Assembly (NCBI GenBank): GCA_964414785.1
Contig: CAYPXZ010000003.1
Location: 62,001 to 126,000, forward strand
Reading direction: 5' to 3'
Source of the DNA: Palsa-1447 sp964414785
Lineage (GTDB): Bacteria; Verrucomicrobiota; Verrucomicrobiia; Opitutales; Opitutaceae
Length of the DNA stretch: 64,000 nt
The notes beneath the pieces are model-generated. The model saw only the letters and a list, made by a program, of their open reading frames with translations. It was not told where the DNA came from and did no database searches. The position numbers and the translations under genes are program-made. Positions 34,759 through 42,701 of this stretch are shown one piece after another (positions within the stretch are counted from its first letter, which is position 1; each line of letters opens with the position of its first letter).

Positions 34759-37188
34759 CTATTCGGAGCGTAGGGTGACGATCGGGTCGACCTTGGTGGC
34801 CCGGCGGGCGGGCACGTAGCACGCGAGCAGTGCAATCGCACCGAGGACCATGGGCACGCCGACGAAGGTGCCCAGGTCCATGGGGCTGACCCCGTAGAGA
34901 AACCCGGTCATCAGCCGGGTCATCGCCAGGGCGCCCCCGATCCCGAGAGCCACCCCCGCGCCGGCGAGGAGCAAGCCTCGGGTCATGACGAGCCGTAGGA
35001 TGTCGCCCTGGGTGGCGCCCAGGGCGATCCGCACCCCGAATTCCTGCGTGCGCTGGCTGACGGCATAGGCCAGCACCGCGTACACCCCCATGCAGGCCAG
35101 CAACAGGGCCACGAGGCCGAGCAGGAGCAGGAGGCTCGAGGCCATTCGCTGCGGGAACAGCACCATGCCCGTATGAACCGACAACGGAATGGTCTGAAGC
35201 AGTTCGACACCGGGATCGATCTCGCGGACGGCCTGGTGCACCGAGTTCGACAGGGCCGAGGGATCGCCTCGCGTGCGCACGCACAGGCTCAGGTCCAGGT
35301 CCGACACTCCCTGGAGATAGGGGACGTAAAAGAAACAGACAGGGCCCTCGTTCAGCTGGTTGTACTTTCCGGTCTTGGCGACGCCTACTACCGTCCGCAG
35401 GATATTGCCAGTGTGGAACTGGCGGCCGATGGGGTCCTTGCCCGGCCAGAAGCGCGCGGCAAACGCCTCGTTGACGACCGCTACCTTTGCAGCATTGGCG
35501 TCGTCAGCGTCGGTGAACTCGCGCCCGGCGACGAGCTGCAGCCGCAGCGTTGAGAAGTACCGCGGCGAGACGACGGCGAATTCGTACGTCTTGTCCTCGC
35601 CGAGCGGCCGCTGGTATCCGTCGACCGCAATATCCCACCCCTTGCAGCCCGTGAGGCCCAGCGGGAACCAGCTGGCGAGGGCGGCGTCCTCGACGCCCGG
35701 GAGGGCGGCTAGGCGATCCTGCACGTGGCGGTAGAAGACCTTCCCAGTCTCCTCGTTGTAGCCGTTCATGCCGATTCTCATCCCGGCGATCAGCACGCGG
35801 TCCGGATTGAAGCCAAAGTCGATCTGGCGGGCCTGCCGAAGTCCCTTGAAGCACAATCCGGCCCCGACCAACAGCACCAGGGCAATTGCGATCTCGGCGA
35901 TGACAAGGCCGCCCCGCAGGCGATGGTGGGTTGCTCCTCCCTGGGAGCTGCGCCCTCCCTCCTTCAGCACCGCCTGAAGGTTGGTTCGCGAGGCGTGAAG
36001 CGCCGGAAGGATTCCGAATGCAAGTCCGGTGCCCACCGACAGAAGCAGGGTGAATCCGAGGGAAACCCCATCCAATTGGAAGTTAAGGATAGTATTGATG
36101 GCGAGCTCCTTGGGAAGAAAGAGCGCGACGGAATCCACCGCCCAACTTGCTACGAGCGTGCCCAATCCTCCGCCAATGAGCGCAATCACCACGCTCTCGG
36201 TCATGAAGAGGCGAATCAGCTGCCAGCGGTTCGCACCGGCAGCCTGGCGAATGGCGACCTCCTTCTGCCGGCTGGCGGCCCGGGCGAGCAGCAGGTTTCC
36301 CACGTTGGCCGCGACGATCAGCTGGATGCCGAGGCTGACCGCCAGGAGGAGGCGGAGCGCCGGGCCCATGACCGCTTGGGCTCCCCATGGGCACTCGGAC
36401 AGGGGTACGACGCGGTGGTGGGCGTCGAGATTGCTGTTGGGATACGCCTTGGCGAGCTGGGCGTCGAAGCTCGTGACGGCTGCCCGCGCCTGCGCGATCG
36501 TCACGCCGGGCTGGAGCCGCGCGAGGTCGAGCCAGCCGCGGGCGCCGCGGGCCGTGAGGAAGAAGGTGCCCTGGTTCCTGACTTCCCAGATCATCGAAAG
36601 CGGCGCCCAGGCGTCGCTCGCCATGGGGCTCACGGACCCCTGGAACTGGGCGGGCACGACCCCGACGATCGTGAACATTCGGCGGTTGAGGTCCACAACG
36701 CGCCCAAGGATGGCCGGGTCTGCGTTGAATCTCCTCCGCCAGAGGCGCTCGCTGATCACGAGGACCGGGTTCCCGCCCGGCTTCTGGTCCTCGTCCGCGA
36801 GGAACGTGCGCCCGAGGATCGGCCTCACCCCGAGCAAACCAAAGTAGTTGGAGGAAACGATCTCAGCCTGAATCCATTCCGGGGTGTTCTCGACCGTGAG
36901 GCATGCGGGAGTCGGCATGGATGCCTCCGTGCCCGCGAACACCTCGTGGAATTGCCCGAAATCCCGCAGGTCGGGGAGGGAGGCGCACCCGCCGCCCTCG
37001 TTCGAGACGAGGACGACAAGCCGGCTTTGGTCCGCCACGCCGGGCAGGGGGTGCAGCACAAGGCCCCTCATCCAGCACATCACGGTCGCATTGGCACCTA
37101 TGCCAAGAGCCAGGGACAGCACAACAACAGCCGTGAACCCGGGGGATTTGGTGAGCTGGCGGAACGCGAATTTGAGGTCGGAGATCAT
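34759..37188 (-). CDS. MacB/FtsX-type ABC permease (ADOP family)
   Basis: The 809-residue paralogue of the downstream gene has the same duplicated MacB_PCD-FtsX layout, from MISDLKFAFRQLTKSPGFTA to YVPARRATKVDPIVTLRSE. Conserved FtsX text such as ARAASRQKEVAIRQAAGANR and RTQEFGVRIALGATQGDIL is present in each half. It is the first gene of the pair. The first 28 residues are close to the ADOP fragment fused to the Ntn-hydrolase at 19896, which suggests that this gene family donated that fragment. Confidence 0.9.
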   Translation of the reverse strand: MISDLKFAFRQLTKSPGFTAVVVLSLALGIGANATVMCWMRGLVLHPLPGVADQSRLVVLVSNEGGGCASLPDLRDFGQFHEVFAGTEASMPTPACLTVENTPEWIQAEIVSSNYFGLLGVRPILGRTFLADEDQKPGGNPVLVISERLWRRRFNADPAILGRVVDLNRRMFTIVGVVPAQFQGSVSPMASDAWAPLSMIWEVRNQGTFFLTARGARGWLDLARLQPGVTIAQARAAVTSFDAQLAKAYPNSNLDAHHRVVPLSECPWGAQAVMGPALRLLLAVSLGIQLIVAANVGNLLLARAASRQKEVAIRQAAGANRWQLIRLFMTESVVIALIGGGLGTLVASWAVDSVALFLPKELAINTILNFQLDGVSLGFTLLLSVGTGLAFGILPALHASRTNLQAVLKEGGRSSQGGATHHRLRGGLVIAEIAIALVLLVGAGLCFKGLRQARQIDFGFNPDRVLIAGMRIGMNGYNEETGKVFYRHVQDRLAALPGVEDAALASWFPLGLTGCKGWDIAVDGYQRPLGEDKTYEFAVVSPRYFSTLRLQLVAGREFTDADDANAAKVAVVNEAFAARFWPGKDPIGRQFHTGNILRTVVGVAKTGKYNQLNEGPVCFFYVPYLQGVSDLDLSLCVRTRGDPSALSNSVHQAVREIDPGVELLQTIPLSVHTGMVLFPQRMASSLLLLLGLVALLLACMGVYAVLAYAVSQRTQEFGVRIALGATQGDILRLVMTRGLLLAGAGVALGIGGALAMTRLMTGFLYGVSPMDLGTFVGVPMVLGAIALLACYVPARRATKVDPIVTLRSE

Positions 37189-37599
37189 GGCTCTTTAGCA
37201 CCGCGCCTATTAGAAGAGTTAGTCTCAATTATCGGTGAATAGGATGCGGATAACGAATCATCACACTGGATTGCATGCCGTGTGCCAACGATCCAAATAT
37301 TACATATCACGTTGTATTTAAATATTATGAATAAACTATTTGGATTTCTCGCATGGAGATTTTGTGCGTCTTTGGAATCAACGGCTCCCGAAAATGGGAC
37401 GGGTCTTTTCCGAGCCGAATTCGAACAGGTAAGTTGTATGGGATAATTGTTTCTTATCGGCGACGATGGGTCGGAGACGCCGCAGAGTGACTCCATCCCC
37501 CTTCGAATTGACCGGTGTGTCGGCGGGCGTCAGCCTCGTGGCCGTACTCCAACGACCCTGCGGTTCCAGCCGCAACAACCCCAATAAAAGGAGATCGTC
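37189..37599. other. Divergent intergenic region upstream of the ADOP pair
   Basis: The 410 bases are clearly AT-rich between about 37200 and 37400 (for example ATTTAAATATTATGAATAAAC near 37317), unlike the flanking coding DNA, and should hold the ADOP promoter. No gene or RNA was recognised. The right end carries the strong ribosome site of the next gene. Confidence 0.45.
37588..37593 (+). promoter_or_regulatory. Strong Shine-Dalgarno AAGGAG
   Basis: AAGGAG lies 6 bases before the ATG at 37600, the best ribosome site among the genes inspected here, and fixes the start of the membrane protein gene. Confidence 0.8.
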
Positions 37600-38160
37600 A
37601 TGACCGTATTGCACGTCCTATGGCTCCCGATCCTGCTGTCGTCCGTCTTCGTATTCGTAGCCAGTTCCCTCCTCCACATGCTGGTTCCTTGGCACAAGAG
37701 TGACTACAAGAAGCTGCCGGAGGAGGAGAAGGTGAGCGGGGCCCTGCGCCCCATCTCGATGCCTCCTGGCGACTACATGGTGCCCCACTGCTCGAGCGCC
37801 GCGGAGGCAAAGTCCCCGGAATTCGCCGAGAAGCTGGCAAAGGGCCCGGTCATGGTGGTCACCGTTATCCCCAACGGGCCATTCAACATGGGCAAGAGCC
37901 TCGGCCTTTGGTTCCTCTACCTGGTGGTCGTCAATCTGCTCACGGCCTACGTCGCGCTCCACGGGCTTCCTGCGGGTGCCGGATACCATAGGGTGTTCCA
38001 TGTCGCCGGAATGACCGCTTTCCTGGGCTTCACCGCCGCGCTCTGGCAGATGTCGATATGGTATCGGCGCTCCTGGATCACGACCGCCAAGGCCACGGTG
38101 GACGGGTTGATCTATGCCGGGTTGGCGGCGGGAACCTTCGGCTGGCTCTGGCCCAAGTAG
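37600..38160 (+). CDS. Conserved membrane protein of unknown function
   Basis: The 186-residue protein has an N-terminal membrane helix (LWLPILLSSVFVFVASSLLHML), a soluble segment of about 70 residues containing ISMPPGDYMVPHC, and three more helices from residue 105 to the end. The text LHMLVPWHKSDYKKLPEEE is recognisable from proteins annotated only as hypothetical in soil bacteria. Histidine and cysteine in the soluble part could bind a metal or heme; this is a guess. It stands alone, convergent with the glycosidase gene; an 8-bp inverted repeat CGCGAAGG/CCTTCGCG (38186-38225) lies between them. Confidence 0.7.
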   Translation: MTVLHVLWLPILLSSVFVFVASSLLHMLVPWHKSDYKKLPEEEKVSGALRPISMPPGDYMVPHCSSAAEAKSPEFAEKLAKGPVMVVTVIPNGPFNMGKSLGLWFLYLVVVNLLTAYVALHGLPAGAGYHRVFHVAGMTAFLGFTAALWQMSIWYRRSWITTAKATVDGLIYAGLAAGTFGWLWPK

Positions 38161-38244
38161 GGCCGGAACCCCGTCATTTGCTGCTCGCGAAGGGCGCTCT
38201 CCCTCGTTCCGGTGCCTCCTTCGCGGGACGCCGGGAGGCGGGAT

Positions 38245-40107
38245 TCACCTGGGCGCCGGGCGGGCCTCGAGCACGATCACCTGGAACGGCTGGAGCGCGA
38301 TCTTGACCGGTATTCCGGCCTCGAGGCGCGCCACGGGCGAGGGTGCATCCGCGTAGGCTCCGGTGACGCGGAACGCCTTGGGGGCACCCGCCGGAAGCTC
38401 GAACACGGCACCTGGATCCAGGACAAACGTCGCCGGCCCTGGTGAGGGATTCCGAAGCGTGATGACGGCCTTCTCCGGGGTCCACCCGGCCCACCCGTAG
38501 ACCTCCAGCCTGCCCGGGTCCCCGCCGATCCAGTGGGTGTCCCGGAGCGCGCCGACATTCGCGCGGGCCCATCGGGCGGCCGCCGCCAGGTCGTCCCAGT
38601 TCCCCTGGGTCAGAAGCTCCGGGGAGAGGTAGAGTTCCTGGAGTTGCGTGCCCGATCCGAAATAGCTCCGCACCTCGCTAGTGAAGTCGCCTGCCGGGTC
38701 CGAGTCGAGGCCCTCGGGGCTCCTCGAATAGAGGATCCCATGGATCATCAGCGAATTCAGGGGATAGAGGGGGCCGGCCCGGACGATGTTCCTATAGGTT
38801 TCGCCGTCGCGGTACGTGAGCCACCGCTGCCGGCTCGTGCCGGCCCCGGCGAAGCCGTTGTCGTCCCCGCCGCGCCAGATATTGTCCACGTGGAGGAGCC
38901 ACCACGGCGACGGCCACGTGCCGGTGGTCTGGCTGACATAGAGCCCGGGCCTTAGTGCGCGGAGCTCGCGGACGAGGCGGAGCATCGCGTCGAAGTCGCG
39001 GCCCGAGGCCGGGTCGATCGAGCCCGCGGAGTCGGCGCCGATCCCGTCAAACTTGAAATAAACGACGCCGTCGTCGCGCACCGCGCCCGCGCACAGCTGC
39101 CGGAAGCGCTCGTAGTACCGCGGGCCGGCGAGCGAGAACCTGCCGTCGCGGATTTCGAATCCCTCGGGGGCGGCCGCCTTCAGGCGTGCCGCTATCCGGG
39201 TCCCATACCCGCCCCAGGGCGAAAGCCAGAGCCCGGGCGCCGCGCCGAATCTCCGGGCCGCGGCCGAGAGGTTCTTAAGACCCTCGGGCCAGCCCGGGCC
39301 AAAGCGCCATAGGGAGTCCGTGTCGTCCCAGCCGTCGTCCAGGACGAAGCCGTCCAGCTTGACACCCCTCTTCTTCACAAGCTCCCGGCCCATTGCGGCG
39401 ACGACACCGAGCTCATCCTTCTCAGAGAACGGTCCACCGTATCCGATGTTGTACCAGGTGTTGTGGTGCAGGAATGGAGCATAGGGGCGCGGGCGCTCCG
39501 ACTCAATGTAGCCCAGGAATGTCCGGCGAAGCTGCGAGGCCTCGGCCGCTGCACCGATGACAAGGGACGCCGAAACGCTTTCCCCCGGCCGAAGCGGGGA
39601 CATGATGGGCAGGGCGCATCGGATGCGGCCGGCCACGATGCGGTTGTCTGCGAGGGGATGCTCGACGCCAAGGAAGGTGCTTCCAGCTACGATTGGCGAT
39701 CCCGGGAACCGGCCGACGACGTGGGCGCCATCGCGGCTCGGGACGTCCAGGAGCACGATGCGCGACAGCGCCAGGTCGCCCCCGCCGGTGTTCGTCACCT
39801 CGAGGATTGAGCGGGAATACGGCCTTCCGGGCGCCTCGGGAATCAGGGTTTCGGTGGTCTCGAACCCCGCGTCGGGTGCGGCGAACCGCAAATGGGTTGG
39901 GTCAATGGCCGTCTTCCGAAGCTCGTTGCTTCGGACGATTTTGCCATCGGAGAAGACGAGGGAGAACCCGCGTTCCCCGATCACGCCTGCTGCCTCCGGG
40001 TTCCCGCCATCAGCCAAGGCCCCGGCGGCAAGCCCCAATGCCGCGAGGACTACGCCGAGAATGCGCGCCGGGGGCCGGGGATTTCGGGGTGGATCGATGG
40101 AATTCAT
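38245..40107 (-). CDS. Secreted alpha-galactosidase-like glycoside hydrolase (clan GH-D)
   Basis: The 620-residue protein has a signal peptide (residues about 14-32), an N-terminal beta-sandwich, a TIM barrel (about 210-480) and a C-terminal beta domain. The barrel shows VKLDGFVLDDGWDD, VVYFKFDGIGADS with D354 as probable nucleophile, and DNIWRGGDD with D415/D416 as probable acid/base, the spacing of alpha-galactosidases of GH27/GH36. It should remove alpha-galactose or alpha-GalNAc from polymers outside the cytoplasm. Exact family and substrate cannot be fixed by eye. It is followed on the same strand after 137 bases by nothing related. Confidence 0.75.
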   Translation of the reverse strand: MNSIDPPRNPRPPARILGVVLAALGLAAGALADGGNPEAAGVIGERGFSLVFSDGKIVRSNELRKTAIDPTHLRFAAPDAGFETTETLIPEAPGRPYSRSILEVTNTGGGDLALSRIVLLDVPSRDGAHVVGRFPGSPIVAGSTFLGVEHPLADNRIVAGRIRCALPIMSPLRPGESVSASLVIGAAAEASQLRRTFLGYIESERPRPYAPFLHHNTWYNIGYGGPFSEKDELGVVAAMGRELVKKRGVKLDGFVLDDGWDDTDSLWRFGPGWPEGLKNLSAAARRFGAAPGLWLSPWGGYGTRIAARLKAAAPEGFEIRDGRFSLAGPRYYERFRQLCAGAVRDDGVVYFKFDGIGADSAGSIDPASGRDFDAMLRLVRELRALRPGLYVSQTTGTWPSPWWLLHVDNIWRGGDDNGFAGAGTSRQRWLTYRDGETYRNIVRAGPLYPLNSLMIHGILYSRSPEGLDSDPAGDFTSEVRSYFGSGTQLQELYLSPELLTQGNWDDLAAAARWARANVGALRDTHWIGGDPGRLEVYGWAGWTPEKAVITLRNPSPGPATFVLDPGAVFELPAGAPKAFRVTGAYADAPSPVARLEAGIPVKIALQPFQVIVLEARPAPR

Positions 40108-40155
40108 TGAGCGGCCCCAGCGTTTCCTTTGCCGCTGGGCGCCTTGAGTATCATG

Positions 40156-40650
40156 TCATGGCGCGGCCTTTGCCAACCGGTGCCTCCTCAGGACAATGGC
40201 GACGACGTAGGCAAGGATCGCGGCGTTCACGGCGATGACGAGCCCCTTGGTCATGCTGGGGCCGTGTATCATGGAGATGATCTCCTCGGGGACGAAGAAC
40301 CCGGTTGTCACGACAACCACGTATTCCGCCCAGGCGGCCCCCAGCCACAGGCCCACGCCCTCGGACAGGAGGATGGCGGCATAGAAGGCCGTGGCGATCC
40401 CCGCCCGAATGATCGAGTGCGGCTCGATGACGCCCGCCTTCTCCAGGAGGAGTTTCGCGTAATGGTTTTCCGGGGAAATCCGCATGAACTCGATGAACTT
40501 CTGCGCGAGCACATCCAGGTCGCGGTGAACGATGCTAAAGAGGCCGAGGGCGACCCCGGCCAGGGCCACTCCCTTGGCCAGCTTGACGACCGCGATTATT
40601 CGCAGGAACGGCGGTGACTCCGGGAAAGGGTTCTTGGAGGTGTCGGGCAT
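40156..40650 (-). CDS. DUF2127 membrane protein
   Basis: The 164-residue protein has four membrane helices and the DUF2127 pattern: FLRIIAVVKLAKGVALAGVALG, then HRDLDVLAQKFIEFMRISPENHY, and IRAGIATAFYAAILLSEGVGLWLG. The ATG at 40650 is chosen because the similarity starts soon after it; the frame stays open 55 codons upstream without family-like text. Function is unknown. It lies upstream of the glycosidase on the same strand and is divergent from the VF530 gene. Confidence 0.85.
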   Translation of the reverse strand: MPDTSKNPFPESPPFLRIIAVVKLAKGVALAGVALGLFSIVHRDLDVLAQKFIEFMRISPENHYAKLLLEKAGVIEPHSIIRAGIATAFYAAILLSEGVGLWLGAAWAEYVVVVTTGFFVPEEIISMIHGPSMTKGLVIAVNAAILAYVVAIVLRRHRLAKAAP

Positions 40651-40803
40651 CCCCAGCACTGTACGGGGGCCTTCCCCGGTTTGAAACCCAAATGGATCGC
40701 CCGCTGCATTTGCGCGGGTTGTGGCCGGCAACGAGTTAGGGCCCGGCCGCCGGGGAAACGCCCTTTTCTTGTGCCCGGGGCGGCCGTGCCCCACGCTCGC
40801 GGG

Positions 40804-41028
40804 GTGACTGAGCACAAATCAAAGGATCCCCTCCACGGTGTGACGCTCGAAAAGCTGCTCACGGAGCTCGTTGCGCACCACGGATGGCGGGAGATGGGCC
40901 GGCAGGTGCCCATCCGGTGCTTCCTCTTCGACCCGAGCATCAAGTCGAGCCTCACCTTCCTCAGGAAGAATCCCTGGGCGAGGTCCAAGGTGGAGGAGAT
41001 GTACGTCGCCCTCGTGTCCGGGCGCTAA
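40804..41028 (+). CDS. VF530 (DUF2132) family protein
   Basis: This 74-residue protein is a complete VF530-type domain: DPLHGVTLEKLLTELVAHHG, WREMGRQVPIRCF, SIKSSLTFLRKNPWARSKVE. Structures of this small helical family suggest DNA or RNA binding. The GTG at 40804 gives the family's usual length; no strong ribosome site is seen. It precedes the small helical gene of the actin unit by 46 bases and may be co-transcribed with it. Confidence 0.88.
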   Translation: MTEHKSKDPLHGVTLEKLLTELVAHHGWREMGRQVPIRCFLFDPSIKSSLTFLRKNPWARSKVEEMYVALVSGR

Positions 41029-41074
41029 AATACACGAGAACCGGTGGCCGGGTTAGCTGTCTGGTGCCTCACCG

Positions 41075-41485
41075 TTGAGCGCATTGGCCGAAGCCCTCCA
41101 CCGATTCGAGCGACCTTGGATCAAGGTTGGGAGGATCTATCGGCGCATCTGCTTCCTCAGGGTCGAGGGCAGGGGCGAGGAGGCCGAGAGGATGGAGCTG
41201 ACCGAATTCGCCGAGGCCGCCGAAGAGGCGCGGCAGTCGTCCCCGTCCGAGGCCGATTCGCTCATGAGGACGCTCCTTGCCGAGGAGAGTGAGCGTGTGG
41301 CCGAGGCCGTCGCCTTCGCCGAAGTGCTGGTCCCGATCCTGGCCGAGCGGATCTCCCTGGCGCAGTCGGACATAGCGCATCCGGCCGCCGGACCCCGCGC
41401 GAGGGCGTCCGTGCCGCGGGAGACCCCGGGGATCGCGGACTTCATCGACGAGATGCTGGCGCAGGACCGCTCCTGCCCCCGCTGA
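41075..41485 (+). CDS. Small helical protein upstream of the MamK-like actin
   Basis: The 136-residue protein is predicted almost wholly helical and charged, with no membrane segment: YRRICFLRVEGRGEEAERME, then LTEFAEAAEEARQSSPSEAD. A Pro/Ala-rich linker leads to a short C-terminal helix, GIADFIDEMLAQDR, of the kind that docks into a partner. No known family is recognised. The start is TTG at 41075; a TTG at 41084 is also possible. The actin gene follows after 39 bases with no terminator, so a two-gene operon is likely, and a filament-binding or regulatory role is inferred from that. Confidence 0.65.
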   Translation: MSALAEALHRFERPWIKVGRIYRRICFLRVEGRGEEAERMELTEFAEAAEEARQSSPSEADSLMRTLLAEESERVAEAVAFAEVLVPILAERISLAQSDIAHPAAGPRARASVPRETPGIADFIDEMLAQDRSCPR

Positions 41486-41524
41486 GCCTTTCCTCCAACC
41501 ACAATCCCCCCGAATCCTCCGACC

Positions 41525-42682
41525 ATGACCACTGCGACCCTCGAAAAGCCGTCCTCCGCCGTCTCCGCGCAAACGCTTCCCGCTCCCTCCCAGCCCCAGG
41601 CCAGGACTTCCCCGGCCCGGGCGACGAGCCTCCTCATCGGGCTCGACCTGGGAACCAACAAGTCCTGCGTGCTGGCGGGGCTCCCCGGATCGACCGACAT
41701 CACGGTCAGCAAGGTTGTCCCGTCGGTCGTCGGCTACGTGAAGGACGGCATCGTCGACGGGATCATCACCGGCAATGCGAAGGTCCTCTTCGGGGAGGAG
41801 GCCCTGCGCCAGATGCTGCACGTGGAGATCGCGACTCCCCTCGCCGAGGGCGTCATCGCTCGGCCGGAGGCCGCCCGGGACTTCATGCAGCATATCCGCC
41901 AGCTCGCCGACCCCTCGGGCCGGGCCGAGATCCGCGCGGTCGTGGGCGTCCCGGCGAACGCCGGGGAGCAGGCCCGCGAGGCGATCCGGCGTTCGGCCAC
42001 CGGGATCTTCTCGCACATCCTCCTCATCCCCGAGCCCTTCCTCGCAGCCCTCGGCTACCGCGACGACTCAAGGGTCAAGCAGTCGGGCTACGTCGACCCG
42101 GTGGTCAACTCCCTCTTCATCGACATCGGGGGAGGGACGAGCGACCTGTGCCTCGTGCAGGGCTATTTCCCGACCCGCGACGACCAGATCAGCATCGCCT
42201 TCGCGGGCGACGCGATCGACGAGCTCATCTTCGACGGCCTCAACCGCACCTACCCGAACAACGGCCTGTCGCTGACAACGGTGCGCGAGATCAAGGAGGC
42301 GAACGCCTACGTGGGGCCGAGCCGCAAGCCGCTCGACGTCAAGGTGGTCATCGGCGGCAAGAGCCGCACGCTCGAGCTGGGGGATGCCATCGGGAACGCC
42401 TGCAACACGCTGATCGACAGGATCTATCCCGCGTTGACGACCCTGATCACGGCCGCCTCGTCGGACTCGGTCGTGACGCTCCTGCAGAACATCATCATCA
42501 CCGGAGGCGGCTCGCAGATCCGCGGGATCGACACCGTGCTCCAGAAGCGCCTGACCGACGACGGCTTCGAGTCGCCCAAGGTGCGCCTCGCGGGACAGGA
42601 TTTCCAGCGGTACGTGGCGATCGGCGCCCTGAAGGCGGCCCGGGCCGCGCGCGAAAACCAGTGGCAGGTGCTCCTGGGGTAG
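41525..42682 (+). CDS. MamK-like bacterial actin (MreB/Hsp70 superfamily ATPase)
   Basis: The 385-residue protein has all actin-fold nucleotide motifs: phosphate-1 LLIGLDLGTNKSCVLAG with D41, phosphate-2 LFIDIGGGTSDLCLVQG with D200, and adenosine-binding LQNIIITGGGSQIRGI near residue 326. The text PSVVGYVKD, AVVGVPANAG, FPTRDDQISIAFAGDAIDE and the end WQVLLG match MamK, the magnetosome filament actin, better than MreB as far as can be judged by eye; MreB's amphipathic N terminus is absent. A 33-residue Pro/Ser-rich tail precedes the fold. It likely forms cytosolic ATP-driven filaments. No magnetosome genes are present around it. Confidence 0.85.
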   Translation: MTTATLEKPSSAVSAQTLPAPSQPQARTSPARATSLLIGLDLGTNKSCVLAGLPGSTDITVSKVVPSVVGYVKDGIVDGIITGNAKVLFGEEALRQMLHVEIATPLAEGVIARPEAARDFMQHIRQLADPSGRAEIRAVVGVPANAGEQAREAIRRSATGIFSHILLIPEPFLAALGYRDDSRVKQSGYVDPVVNSLFIDIGGGTSDLCLVQGYFPTRDDQISIAFAGDAIDELIFDGLNRTYPNNGLSLTTVREIKEANAYVGPSRKPLDVKVVIGGKSRTLELGDAIGNACNTLIDRIYPALTTLITAASSDSVVTLLQNIIITGGGSQIRGIDTVLQKRLTDDGFESPKVRLAGQDFQRYVAIGALKAARAARENQWQVLLG

Positions 42683-42701
42683 GGCGGGCGGCCGGACGGC
42701 C

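Noticed and set aside
35725..37242. 505-codon open frame on the plus strand
   Set aside because: It lies antisense to the second ADOP permease, has no domain-like text and reflects the high GC third-codon bias of that gene.
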